DNA from: Oryzias latipes
Lineage: Eukaryota; Chordata; Actinopteri; Beloniformes; Adrianichthyidae
Assembly: GCF_002234675.1 (NCBI RefSeq)
Contig: NC_019870.2
Span: forward strand, 5,712,485 to 5,776,484
Reading direction: 5' to 3'
Length of the DNA stretch: 64,000 nucleotides
Below are positions 33,701-45,800 of this stretch, one piece after another (position 1 is the stretch's first letter; each line of letters opens with the position of its first letter). Both the position numbers and the translations under genes were made by a program. The notes under the pieces were generated by a model. It made no database searches. It had not been told where the DNA came from and saw only the letters and a program-made list of their open reading frames with translations.

Positions 33701-36700
33701 AATCATGCTTTTGTTTTGGCGTGAATTTTTGCTGAAAGTCCAGAGCTGCTGCACAAAATAGAAAACTTTGTAAAAATTAGGAAATATATCAACAAGAAAC
33801 TGCCACATTTCAAATGTGGCAGTTTCTTAAAACTACGGTGGCCCTGAAGTCCAAAATACATCAAGAAATCACTCAAAGACGAAACGTTATCCCAAAATAA
33901 TAAGAAACGTTTTGCAAAACAAAAGTAATTTCCAGAAATCAAAAGGGAATGTTAAAATAATTCAAATCAGAAACCAGAAAAGGTAGGTATTATGGGACAT
34001 TGTTGGTTGGAGGATGACGTTTGTTCACCTGTTGGTATCTTCCAACAGAAGATATTTCTTTAAGCTTTTGGCCACGCCCACTGCAAAAGATTGGTGATTG
34101 CTTAATTCGGCCAAAATATCCTTCTGATTTCCCTCTTCTTCAAAACTCAAACGTCATCTTTTCTTTTCTTTTTTTAACACTTCATTTTGATTTCGTTTTT
34201 TATTTTATTTCTGTAACTTTCTAATTTCTGAAATGTAATATATATATTTTTTTTATTTGATTGTTTTGCGTGATTTTCATGTTTTTGTTTTTGCATCGAG
34301 TGATTGTGGTCGATGTGATTGGCCCTTCAGGGCTTCAGGGCCAATCACAAAACCCTGTCGACAGACTTTGATCAAATTCCATGTTAAAACGTTTGATTCC
34401 ACACTAAAGAAACTCATTTAAGGTTTCAAATATATTTATAATGTTTATTGCTTTATTATCGATAAATAAAGCTAAAATAGTAATACCAAAAAAATGTCAT
34501 CTGGTGAAATTGTCTACTGAACAAATCAGAATTCACAGATCTCATCAAATTTAGATTGTTCGGTGGGTTATACTAGACCAAAACACTGCAGTTTTACTGC
34601 AGCAAACTGTAAGAAACATTTTAATGGTGTTCTAGAAATACAAGTTCATTTAAAACTCCACAATTAACTAGAACTGAAGGGAAGAAAACATTAGACCAGT
34701 TTTCTACCCATTTACACATCATTTCATTTAGGGACCGACTTCCATTCAAAACCTTTAACGCCTTCATTTCCAAAACACTCGTCCTCTGCTGCTGATTTAC
34801 AAAGTTTCTCATTGAAACGCTGAGAAACAACCTCTTTGATTTGAATCCCTAAAATCTAGAAACTTCAAAATATTTAAGAATATTTAATTACTTAAGCTCC
34901 TTTGATTGCTCTCTTTAAAATATTGTGTGTAGTTTTTCCCAACTATTGTATGTAGTTCATTATATTCCAGACCTTTATTTTTTTTCTTTTTCATATTTAT
35001 TAGTTGCCCGTGAGACATCTGAGTACATATTTCTGTTCTAGATTGCAAAATCCTGTTTTTTTGGTGTTTTTGATATGTTCTTGTGGCATTTTTCTGATGA
35101 TGGAGAAAGAAAATTAAGTTCAAAATTGCATTTCTGTGTATTTCTTTATTCAAATCAGACTGAATCAGGAGAAGACAAAAAAAACATAATTAAAAGACCA
35201 CTGGGATCAAAAGATGATCTGAGTGGTACTTTAATGTAGAGAAAAACACATTAAAAAGCACACGTGTGTCTAAACTTTTGTAAAATCGGAAAGTCTGGAC
35301 TTGTTTGGGGATGTTTACTCACACCAGGTCATGGTGGCGTTCATCAGGAGCAGGCAGGTATGCAGTGATGGCATCCAGAAGAGGCTGAACGCCTTTGTTT
35401 CTCAAAGAGCTCCCGCAGAGAACTGGAACACCTTTGCGGGTCAGAGTGACCCGCCTCACGGCCTCTTGAAGCTGCAGACACACACAGAGCTTTCAGGGCT
35501 GAGTTCACAGTCAGCACATGCTGCAAACGCAGTAAAAGACTCACTTCGACAGGAGGAACGGCGTCAAAGTCGTCGCTGAATTTGGTCAAGAGCAGCTCTG
35601 CAAACTCGTCGTCCACATCAGCGACCTGAGGTTCCGATTCAGAAGGCAGGAGTTGGATTTGGATGTTTAAGAAGCATCCTGTTTTGCTGCTGTCAGAGTT
35701 CGGATGTGCACCTGTTCGATCAGGGCCGCTCTGGCCTCGCCGACCTCCTGCACGAGTTCTGGCTCCACAGACTGGTCCAAAGTGTGGGTTTCAAACACTC
35801 GTCCATCGTCCCTGGCAGATCCCGGCCTCCATATCAGCTTCTGATTGGTTAACAGGTCGACCACACCTGAGAAGTTCCTACCACTGCCGACCGGAACCTT
35901 AAAAAGAAAAATACTGGCTTACACACCATCATTTAAGAGAGCTTTTTGAAACATGCTAATTTAAATATCCATAAAAGAAACTTATCTTTTGAGACGTTTC
36001 AGGTTTATTTATTTCGATCATGCAAACTTAAAGTACTTCCTTTCACACTGAAGGATTTAAATACAAAATCAACATAAAAGGTGAAGAAAATTTAGTAATA
36101 CATCTGTTAACAACAGGGGGCAGTATTCTAGAGGAACTTTAGTTAATTTAAACAAATCCAGAAAGAACCAGAAGAAATCAGAACTCTGAGGAGGCAATTT
36201 CTACTTTGGATTGATCAATATTCACCAAACATTTCACAAAATGTTCTGCACTTATTTTCTTTTAGAATTTCTTTTTAAACAAAGAGGCTTGAAAAGAATT
36301 ACAAAATGCAAACAAAAAACAAATTTTATTTTCCAAAAAAAGTGCTTGTGTGGTGATCTCTAAACCCAAAACCTGACTACTTGATCATAAACAAATACTT
36401 CCATAAAAACAAAGAATTAAAACTAAATGCCTGACATTTAAAAAGCTGTTTTTAAACTAAGGTTAAGAAAAAAAAACAAAGAACGAAAGAAAACGTGAAA
36501 GAAATAAGGGAAAAAAAGAAACAAACTAAAAATTAACAAATTGGTGGTTTTATTTTTTGCTTAAATGTGTACAAATACGAATACCATACATAAAGACTTC
36601 TCAAATCTGAAAACATTTTTTTGTGAGCTAATCTTGTGTTGGTGCAATTGTATCTAGAAACCCTTTCAAGAGAGTAAATATTCTGATATATTGGAAAAGT

Positions 36701-38238
36701 ACACTTAGAGTAACAGTACATATGTGTGATAAACAACAACAAAAAGAACAGGTGTATATTTAAATATTTCTGACGAAGTTACATCTTTGCTGTTTTCTCC
36801 TTACTTACCTGCAGGAGGATGGGGTTGGCCTTCAATTTCTGTCTAATGCTCTCCATGGAGAATTTCAAGCTGCAGACAAATAAAAGGACGGTTCGTTTTT
36901 TTTTTTTTTTTTAAGGAAGAGTTCAAAAGATGAAACATTTTAAAGAGTCACTCACTCCGCTGCTGGTTTGTCCATCTTATTCAGGAAACAAACACAGGGG
37001 ATGCTGTGCTTTTCTGCCTGTCTCCATACAGTCATCGTTTGAGCCTGATGCGGTTTTATGTTACAGCCAACAGAAGCAGCTGTTAAAACTGTGAAATACT
37101 CAACAACAACAAAAAAAAAAAACCCAACAAATTTTTTTCTCTTAACCTCCACACCAGCAGACGCGTCAAACACGGCGACGGCTCCATCCAGAACGCGAAG
37201 CGCCCGCTCCACCTCCAGAGTAAAGTCAACGTGTCCTGCAGTCACACAAACATCTCTGTCTGCTCCTCATTTGAATGTGATCCACGCTTTGAGAGGCAGA
37301 GCATTTTACCTGGAGTGTCTATGAGGTTTATTCTGTGACTGTTCCAGTCGAAGGTGACTGCTGCCGACTGTATGGTGATGCCGCGCTCCCTCTCCTGAGC
37401 CATAAAATCTGTGACTGTATCCCCGTCGTCAACATCTACCAGCAGACAGAAAGAATAAACTAAGCAAAAGCGGTGAGAGCTCTGAGAAACAAAAACTGAG
37501 GCACGCGTCTGCACCTCCTAATGCCCTCGTATAGCCAGAGTAGTACAGCATCCTCTCTGTTGTGGTGGTTTTTCCTGCATCAATGTGGGCCATGATGCCA
37601 ATATTTCGAATCCTGCGGGGTCAGATCACAGCTCAGCACAAGCATCGGAACAGAATTTGCTGATGCATTTCTAAAAAACAATCTGTCTTTCAAGAGCTAA
37701 AACGTACTTGGATATGTCAGGGGTGACCACAGCCCGCAGCGACTTAACATCATCTGTCACAACAGGATAAATCATTTAAAATCAGATTTCCAGCATACCG
37801 ATGCATGGCAACAAATATTAAAAAGGTGAAAAAATCCCCAAATTTTCAATATCTGTAGAAAATGGACAGAGATCTACATCCTCACAACCTGAAACATATC
37901 GGTGGATTCAATATGCTACAGCGTCTGATCATAAACCAAACCTACCTGGAAGAAATCCATACTGTCTCTTTATAAAGCTGACTTTACATCTGCAGCTCTG
38001 TCGGCCAGCGGACACCAAACACCGTCCCTGTACATTAAATATAAGAAATCTTTTTGTTTGTGCTTTTACACTTAAGTTGCAGCTTTGAGATTTGGGGAAA
38101 CACACATCCAACCAACATGAACTTATGTTTATGCTACAATACAGCAATAATGGTTTTTCACACAAGCTAAATAAACAATAAGACATGATTACAGTATTTG
38201 AAAAAGAATATTTTTAAATGATTTCTTACCCAAAGCAT
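30780..38238 (-). CDS. gfm2: Ribosome-releasing factor 2, mitochondrial (EF-G2mt)
   Basis: GTPase that, with the ribosome recycling factor, splits mitochondrial ribosomes after termination. Exons (minus, 5' to 3'): 38238-38230, 38027-37946, 37753-37708, 37612-37515, 37435-37310, 37235-37147, 37044-36956, 36869-36809, 35897-35712, 35625-35545, 35471-35323, 33681-33541, 33478-33379, 33308-33128, 33054-32978, 32905-32767, 32685-32512, 31346-31231, 31157-30975, 30908-30780. They join in frame to 751 codons plus stop (human 779 aa). Visible: Arg-rich mitochondrial presequence, G1 [13 protein letters not shown] (from residue 54), switch [13 protein letters not shown]3 DTPGHVDF, G4 NKMD, then EF-G domains including CGMGELHIE and the C-terminal QSRHD/PLAEMM region. 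The first coding exon holds only three codons. The exon 11 donor was set at GTGAGT because the alternative two bases earlier breaks the frame. Confidence 0.95.
31588..31784 (-). mobile_element. MITE, ACCCTTGTGCTATC family, copy 3
   Basis: Complete 197 bp copy in the intron before gfm2 exon 18, inverted relative to copies 1, 2 and 4. TA flanks at 31586-31587 and 31785-31786. Confidence 0.85.
33794..33828. repeat. Near-perfect 35 bp palindrome in gfm2 intron 11
   Basis: Two perfectly complementary 17-base arms (AAGAAACTGCCACATTT and its reverse complement) are separated by a single C. It is not at the end of any recognised transposon. Confidence 0.85.
35030..35235 (-). repeat. Interspersed repeat family R2, partial copy
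   Basis: Matches the inverted copy at 23590-23960 over 'gatatgttcttgtggcattttt', 'aattaagttcaaaattgcat' and 'gaatcaggagaagac'. Lies in gfm2 intron 11. Confidence 0.5.
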
Positions 38239-38871
38239 TCTGCTAATTGTGAAGCTGACAGGCTTCACCTTTTGCTAGAAACTCCTTTCCAATCCTCAAT
38301 GCTCCAAACATGTAATGATACGTTCAGATTTATGCAGACTGAGAGAAGCGTCTAGCGGCTACATAAATATACCGAAACTTAGAGTTAAATTCTTCGTTAT
38401 GCACATGTTATAAAAAATAATACAAATCGTTAAAATACCCTTGACAGCCGAAACAGGCATGTAACTTGTTTGAGACATGTTGTACACAACCTAAAATATA
38501 CCCTCTAGAAACAACCCAACTGTTCTTTTTAGTTCCGTCAATAAATCGAAAACCTCACTTTGTCTATCCAAGTCTAATATGTTCTAAAATAGTCTTTTAA
38601 ATATATTTAATAAATACTGTTATTTTCTTAATATATATTATTGACAACAGCGGGTCAGAATAAATATTTTTGTACAACTTTGCAGGTTTCTTGCAACGTA
38701 CCGGATGTGTTGTAGATCAAGTGATGACGTATTTCCTCTACACATCGGCACGGGGGACAACAACACCGATAACCCCCAGCCTGGAAAGAAAAACCCAAAA
38801 TAATCGGTGTATTTCGTAACTGCAACGATATTTGAAATATTAACAATCATACTTAACATCTCCAGCGCAAA
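38239..38871. promoter_or_regulatory. Shared bidirectional promoter region of gfm2 and nsa2
   Basis: 633 bp separate the divergent start codons of gfm2 (minus) and nsa2 (plus). ETS-like ACCGGATGT lies near 38700 and a TGACGTAT-TTCC cluster near 38725, both on the nsa2 side. There is no TATA box near either start. The same head-to-head arrangement is known in mammals. Confidence 0.6.
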
Positions 38872-40671
38872 ATGGTGAGAAGCGTAATACTTTTAGTTTT
38901 GTTTTTGTTCACATTAAAGCGGCTAAGCGCGTTAGCATGTTATGCTAGTGTTAGCTGCGTGGGGCGACTTCACGTGTTGCTATAAATTTTAAGTTTATGG
39001 GTTTTTTTGGCATTATATATATCGCAAACTACTGAATGAAATGATTTCAGTACTGTATTTTCATCAGGGGAAACTAATAATTCCCAGTTTTATATAAACT
39101 AAACTGGAGCTAGTACTATCCGGGAGATTTTTGACGCACAACTATTGATTCGTAACACTTGTGGGTTTTTTTTCTGGAGAAATTTGCTCATTTGAAGGAA
39201 ATCTGTTAACTGTGATTAAGTGGGTACATAGATGTTATGCTCCTACTTGTAATACAAATTCTAAGTCATAATTTCAACCTAAATCTTACAGCCATAACGG
39301 AAAATAAATTCAATGTTTGTTGCATTATTACACATCACTTGTGCACTTGTGTACAGATGCCAGTGACCCCTGGAAATGCCTTTATGTTAAATTGGATGCA
39401 ATTAAAATGTTTTGAATGTGTCACCTAAAAACTCTGTACGTTACTCTATGTAAATAATTTTGTAAAATTAGAATTATTCTATTTTGAGATTCAAAACCAC
39501 TTCTTTTTTGTGAATGTAGCCTCAGAACGAACACATTGAGCTGCACCGCAAGCGGCATGGCTACCGCCTCGACCATCACGAGAGGAAAAGGAAGAAGGAG
39601 AGTAGGGAGGCTCACGAGCGCTCCCACAAAGCCAAGAAACTGATCGGCTTGAAGGCCAAACTGTACCACAAACAGAGACATGCAGAGAAGATCCAGATGA
39701 AGAAGACGTGAGTAACGTTGGAAAAGTATGATCATTTCTTTGCTGTTACACAGAGTTCAACACACGACTCTTTGTTTATAGCATCAAAATGCACGAACAG
39801 AGGAAAACTAAGCAGAAGAATGACGACAAGACGCCAGAGGGAGCAGTCCCAGCCTACCTGCTGGACAGAGAAGGACAGTCCAGAGCAAAGGTGCTCTCCA
39901 ACATGATTAAACAGAAAAGGAAGGAGAAGGCTGTAAGTAGAAGCCCTGCAGAGTTTATATTTTTAAACCACAGAAACCCAAATTTGATGTGCTTTTTGTG
40001 AATTGTTTTCCGTGTGCAGGGTAAATGGGAGGTGCCTTTGCCAAAGGTGCGTGCTCAAGGAGAGACTGAAGTACTGAAAGTCATCAAAACAGGGAAGAGG
40101 CAGAAGAAAGCGTGGAAGAGGATGGTCACTAAAGTGTGCTTTGTCGGGGACGGCTTCACACGTAAACCTCCAAAGTACGAGCGCTTCATCCGGCCCATGG
40201 TGAGAAGACGGGACGCTTCTGTTTAGGATTTTCTACAGTCAGATCTGCTTCAAATCAAAGACCCTGAAAACCTTAAGCACGTCTCCTTCGTGTTTCTTTT
40301 AGGGTTTGCGCTTTAAAAAGGCTCACGTCACTCATCCAGAGCTGAAAGCAACGTTCTGTCTCCCCATCCTCGGAGTGAAGAAGAACCCCTCCTCCCCCCT
40401 CTACACGTCTCTGGGCGTCATCACGAAGGGAACAGTGATAGAAGTCAATGTCAGCGAGCTGGGCCTGGTTACACAAGGAGGAAAGGTTATCTGGGGTGAG
40501 TTATCCATTCTGGTTCCAGCTGCACAGTACCGACAGTTTCAGCTTTAAAGTGTGGTTGAATCTAACTTGAGTTGGTGTTTTCGGTCTCTGTGTTGCTTTC
40601 CAGGTAAATACGCCCAGGTAACAAACAACCCAGAGAACGACGGCTGCATCAACGCCGTTTTGCTCGTCTGA
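38872..40671 (+). CDS. nsa2: Ribosome biogenesis protein NSA2
   Basis: Nucleolar factor required for 60S subunit assembly (27S pre-rRNA processing). Six coding exons: 38872-38874, 39520-39707, 39782-39932, 40020-40199, 40303-40495, 40604-40671. They join to 260 codons plus stop, exactly the length of the human and yeast family. The first coding exon is only the ATG, directly followed by GTGAGA. The protein has a strongly basic N-terminal half ([21 protein letters not shown]-type clusters) and the conserved C-terminal S8e-like region ending [17 protein letters not shown]. All splice sites are canonical. An AATAAA lies at 40845-40850. Near identity to the human protein makes this the safest call in the window. 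Confidence 0.97.
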
Positions 40672-40844
40672 GACTCAGAATGCCCGCTAACTGTGCCTGC
40701 CTACTCTTAATTTATGTTTAAGAGTACAGATTACATCAAAGATGCTTTGGACTTTGTTTCTTGGACCGTTTGGAATATCGGAAAGGTTGCTCGGAGCATT
40801 TTCTGCAACAAGGAGAAACTGAGAGAAAAAGGTGTTAAATTTCA

Positions 40845-40850
40845 AATAAA
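40845..40850 (+). terminator. nsa2: nsa2 polyadenylation signal (AATAAA)
   Basis: First AATAAA on the plus strand after the nsa2 stop codon, 174 bases downstream. Confidence 0.7.
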
Positions 40851-42641
40851 TAAAACAAAACTTTAACGTTTTCTTGAATTGTTTGAACCAGTATTGTTTA
40901 GTAGGTGGAAGAATGGTATAATTTGACAGGTTTTTACATACAAAAGAATAAAATGCAACCACATTACCCAAAGCACAACGAAATTACCCGCAACAGAAAT
41001 TAGGACTTTTTTTTGCTATCGGCGAAAAAACCCAATTCAGTCTCAAACTATTCGGCGCTCCTGAGAGCTACGTGATATTTGGACAAGATTAGGGTGTTTT
41101 CTTACTAGATAACGTCTTTTTTTTTTTTTAATGACTTAAGTCGTTTTAAAAAAACGCTGTTTTATTAGCCTGTCGAAAAACTCATCCTTTCATGTAAGTT
41201 ATACTGTCAGAACAAAACATGTTTTTATTTTATTTTTATTGATGGGTAATGCCATAAAGACCCACTGTGGTTATCTGTTGATCTATTGTAGAAACGTTCC
41301 CAGTGGGTTTTTAATTAGGATTATGCTCTTTTTAGGTCAAATCTAAAAAACATGTCATTTTTGAGGACAATGTTTCTGCAGATTGGTTGTAGTTCATTTG
41401 AAAAGCAATTTTAAGATTAAAATTTCTTTACATAGATTCTCCAAAATCAGCAAAATATCCCGTTAACAGTTTCCATCAGTGGGTCTTTGTTGGTTTCTGC
41501 TGATATAAACTGAGCAGAAAAATGTCAAGTTCAACTTTATCTTATTGAACCCTGCTATTCTTTTGAAGTATTTCATTTCAAAAATCAGTGTTTTTATTGC
41601 AAACTAAAGTGCTGCTATAGTTTACCCAACACTAAACTCACCCTTAAAAATGTAAACATTGGTGACAAACGGCCAACCGACGGAAAGATTCACACATTTG
41701 GTGAAAAGGGATCGACTTCTTTATACCAACATTACCCAACTTCATTCTGTTTGCTGCTCAGTCATGAGAAAAGACAAATAACATCTTTAGGCTCTGATTT
41801 TTCTAAGTTCAGCAACTTAATAGACCTTTTTTTAAGTCAGAATAAGACATTTCAGATAAAACCACGTTAATGATTAACCAGCTGTCAAACTTTCAGAAAG
41901 TGGGACTCAATATTCTTGACGAAGTTGAAGTCCTCTAGTCATATGTCCAATAGAATGGAAAACAGCAATAATGCAATGGATATTCTAAAACAGAATTATG
42001 GCTAATTCTGAACAGGATTCACTACTTTCCTGCAAAATTTGTTTTAAAGAAAATGCTGCCTTCATTTAGCCTGATGATAATCTGCATGAGGTACCAGCAG
42101 CTTCATCAACACATCTGATGTTGCACTCTGCACGCTGTTGACAACAAATTTCTGCAGTTTAATCCTCATCCAAACAAATACAACTTCCATTTTTGTATTT
42201 ATTTGTCTTTTTTGGTGACTTAAGGCAAAAACACCTTTCTGCTGCTTTTGAGAGAACATCCTGTTCAGCAAACAACGATTCCGAATCTTACCTTATAAAA
42301 ACAGAGACGCAGCTGAAACTCTACATGACATCATTTTATAAAAAGAAAATTACATTCTAAATAACCTTTTTATCCTAATACCAGAGCTTTTCGAAATAAT
42401 CCAACAGTAATCCCATCACACTTTGTTATATTTTAAAAATACAAATCAGCCCCACATTTGTAGTGAAGCTGAAGAACCCAGTTTTTTAATCATCTAAATC
42501 TATAAAGCAGTTCTCATAGATTACAGTATTTTTACTGAATTAAGGCAGACAACAGTGTCAGTGAACAAAAAACCTTCCAAGGAGTATAAAAGCAGGCAAG
42601 CAGCGTCCTAATTGCTTACAAAGGTTTGCATTTCAATCTTT
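40851..42641. other. Intergenic, nsa2 to torsin cluster, no gene seen
   Basis: AT-rich sequence between two convergent genes. A short remnant of repeat family R2 may lie near 41355-41400 ('ttttgaggacaatgtttctgca'). Nothing else was recognised. Confidence 0.5.
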
Positions 42642-42647
42642 TTTATT
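42642..42647 (-). terminator. Polyadenylation signal of proximal torsin gene
   Basis: Minus-strand AATAAA about 190 bases past the stop codon at 42834. Confidence 0.5.
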
Positions 42648-42833
42648 TTTTATGAGGCCGAGCTCATTCTCAGCGCCGTACGAGACGGAACACCGTCCAG
42701 AGTTAGTCTGAAGGTCAGATGGAGACGTCCGGAGTCCTCTTCTGCTGGATCCACTTCCTGCCTTTAGCCTCTTGGCTGTCAAAGTTTCTTAAAAGTGCTT
42801 TGAGTGACTCAACACCGTCCATAAAATCAGACG

Positions 42834-45800
42834 CTATGTGTAGTAGTCCAGTTTGCTCTCTATCGTTTTGCAGCCTTTGACAGAGAAAACTCGCTCTTGT
42901 TTGGGGAAATAGATCAAATCTTTGGCGACCTGGTTTGCCACATCCAGGTCCGGCGGGCCTTCGCCCTCGCTGGCTCTGGCCTTCATCTCAGCCATGGCGC
43001 ACTGGACGACGTGCGAGTACTCCAGAGGGAGGAAGGGAACAAAGAAGTCCACCAGGTTCTTGTCGATCAAGCTTGTGTGAAAAAAGCCACCTAGAAGAAA
43101 AGGTCACGGGGTCATTGAGGAGCTCCTGCCACAGATCCAACACCGGCAGACGGTCCACTCACTTTTTTCGTTGTTGAAGACGGAGAGGGAGACGGATGTT
43201 TCCAAATCTTTCAGATCAATCTCCTCTCGAGCTCGTCCTTCTCTCCAGAAATCTAAAGCTGTCTCGACGATGCTCTCGCCTCCAGCGTTGCTGTACGAAA
43301 CAGTGGATTTATGAGATTTCAGAACACCAACCACACCAAGCTAAAACGCTCTAAACTCGACTAAAGCAGCTGCAATGGTTCCATCTCAGATATTTGAGTT
43401 ATAACCTTTTTCAAAACAGAAACCAAAAGCCTCAAAAATGTGACGTCAAACTTTTTTTAAACACTAAAGTAACAGGAAAGGAGGTTTCTCCTTTTTCATG
43501 TAACAAACATGAAATTCCTTCATAACAAGGACGTCCTGATTGGGTTTTTGTGGCCCTGATCCGATTCAGAGTCATTTGATTTCTAGTATTCGCAGACACT
43601 AAGTCTCTGATATTTCTGCAACACATAAAAAAAAACAAATACCAAATAAACGGATCATGGTTTTCCCTGAATTTGATTTTTCTTGATCTTTTATGATTTA
43701 ACACTGAAACACTTGTGTAAAATAGTTTGAGTTAACTAGTAAAAATAGGTGAGAATAATTAGTTACGTCACAAGGTTTGGTGACTGTTAGCTTTAGTATT
43801 TTTAGAGCCTCTGAACATTTTTTGATCATAAGTGATTCATGTCTTTATTCTGTCATAATCTGCAGCTGCACTTTTCAGCAACAACTAGACTCCTAGTAGA
43901 GTATTGAGCTTAAAATACATAGCAGTGATCATAATAATGACAGTAAAATTCACATCTGATTCCAAACTATCGGTCTGATCGGGCCCTCTTTCCGATCACA
44001 TGATCAGATCGGGACATCCCTATTGACAGTTTTACTCCTTCAAGACTCAGTTATCCATGTTAGACCAAAAATGTTCTCCAGCATCAAATAAACGTTTACC
44101 ACAGCAGTTTATGTATTCTACACTCATTTTCTTTTAGTCTTTAGACTCTTTGTGGGAAAAATTGCCCAACAAGTAAAAAAAAAAAAAGGTTTGAGACCAT
44201 ACAATTATTATAGTGAGTGGTGATGAGCCTTAAAAATGAATTATTGAGTCCCTTTAATATGACATTTAAAATATGCCCTTTTTTAGGCTCAAAGAGTCAT
44301 AATTAAACACACACTTTTTTTTAAATCAACAACTAAAGTTTATTTTTATATTTTAGAGCAGATGACGTCTCTCATGAAAAATCATGGCCTAAATGTTTTT
44401 ATACCCATTGTGCTATCTTGTGGGGTCAAAATGACCCCACCCTTACATTACCATCACAAAAGGTGGATAAAAGTGAAGAGGATTTCATGTAATCCATGGA
44501 CACACACTTCACAGCATTACTTTATCATAAAAAATAAAAATACAAAAAAATAATAAAACAAATGTTTAATCAATTATTAAAAATGGTTAATCAATTGACT
44601 TTTAATGATTTTACTTCACTTGCTCCAAAAAAATTGATAAATTGATTCAGGATTTTTCCTAATGTAACATAATTTTGCGCATATTTTTAACTTTTGATAC
44701 TTGTTCAAATTTTGCTATGAAAATTCCTAAAACAGTGTTATGTTTATTTTACTGATATAGTATTATTTTTTAATCATAACAATGACTTTTATAAGTAACA
44801 TAACCTGCATTTATTTTGGATACTTCATTGCCATGCTGATTTCTATAAGTTTTTTTTTTTTTACAAAATAATTGAAGTAATTCATCTTTGTCATGTGCTT
44901 TTATTGATATTTCAATTTTTTTTTAATTCTGTCTGATAAAAGCTAGGAACCGGATATTGATATATCATGTAATAAAAATGGTTACGGCAGAACAGGGTGG
45001 GATTATATAAGTTTGCTTCCTTCCACTCCCTTTCAAGCAATATTTATTAATATGTCTAACTTTCCTAAGTTTGATTAGTTACTGTATGAATGTATAACAG
45101 ATGATTGTATTGTTGTGTATTATTCCTATTTGATTGCTTGAAATAAACCATTTCAAATCAAATCAAAAAAAGATAAATCATTGAAGAAAAAAGTTTCAGC
45201 GCGCTGTCTAGTGGGTCTAGATGACCCAACTCCTAATGTTAAAGTGCCTAGGATAGCACAAGGGATACCTGAGAAAGATGAAGATGGATTTTCTGTATGA
45301 AACTCCATCCAGTTTTTCATAGTAGTCCAGATACGGCTTGATGCTGTCGATCAGTCCCGGATGCATCTTGTCCATCTCATCAAAGATGAACATGGAGCGC
45401 TCACAGTTGCTCACATTGCCTTTGATCCACTGCTGCAGCTGAGACTGAGAAGACACAGCGGGTTCAGGTTTGGTACAGAACAGGACGTCATCATGAAACC
45501 CCTGCTGTTCTTTACCTTGTAGGAGGAAAGTAGACTGGGATGCGGGAAGTGAAGTGTGGACGTGAAGACGTGGACAAACTTGCTGTGCATCCCCTCTTTG
45601 TAAACGTTTTCTGCGATCAGCTGGCTCACAAAGTTCTTCCCGGTGCCGGTCCAACCGTGGAGCGACAGCACGAGCGGTTTTTTGGGGTTGTCGTTGCTCA
45701 TGAATCCGCTCACAGCTTTCAGGATGATGCGAGACGCCAGGTGCTGTCCAAACAGTTTGTTTTCCAGATCCATCTTAAGGCCTGGAAGATTCACAGGAGA

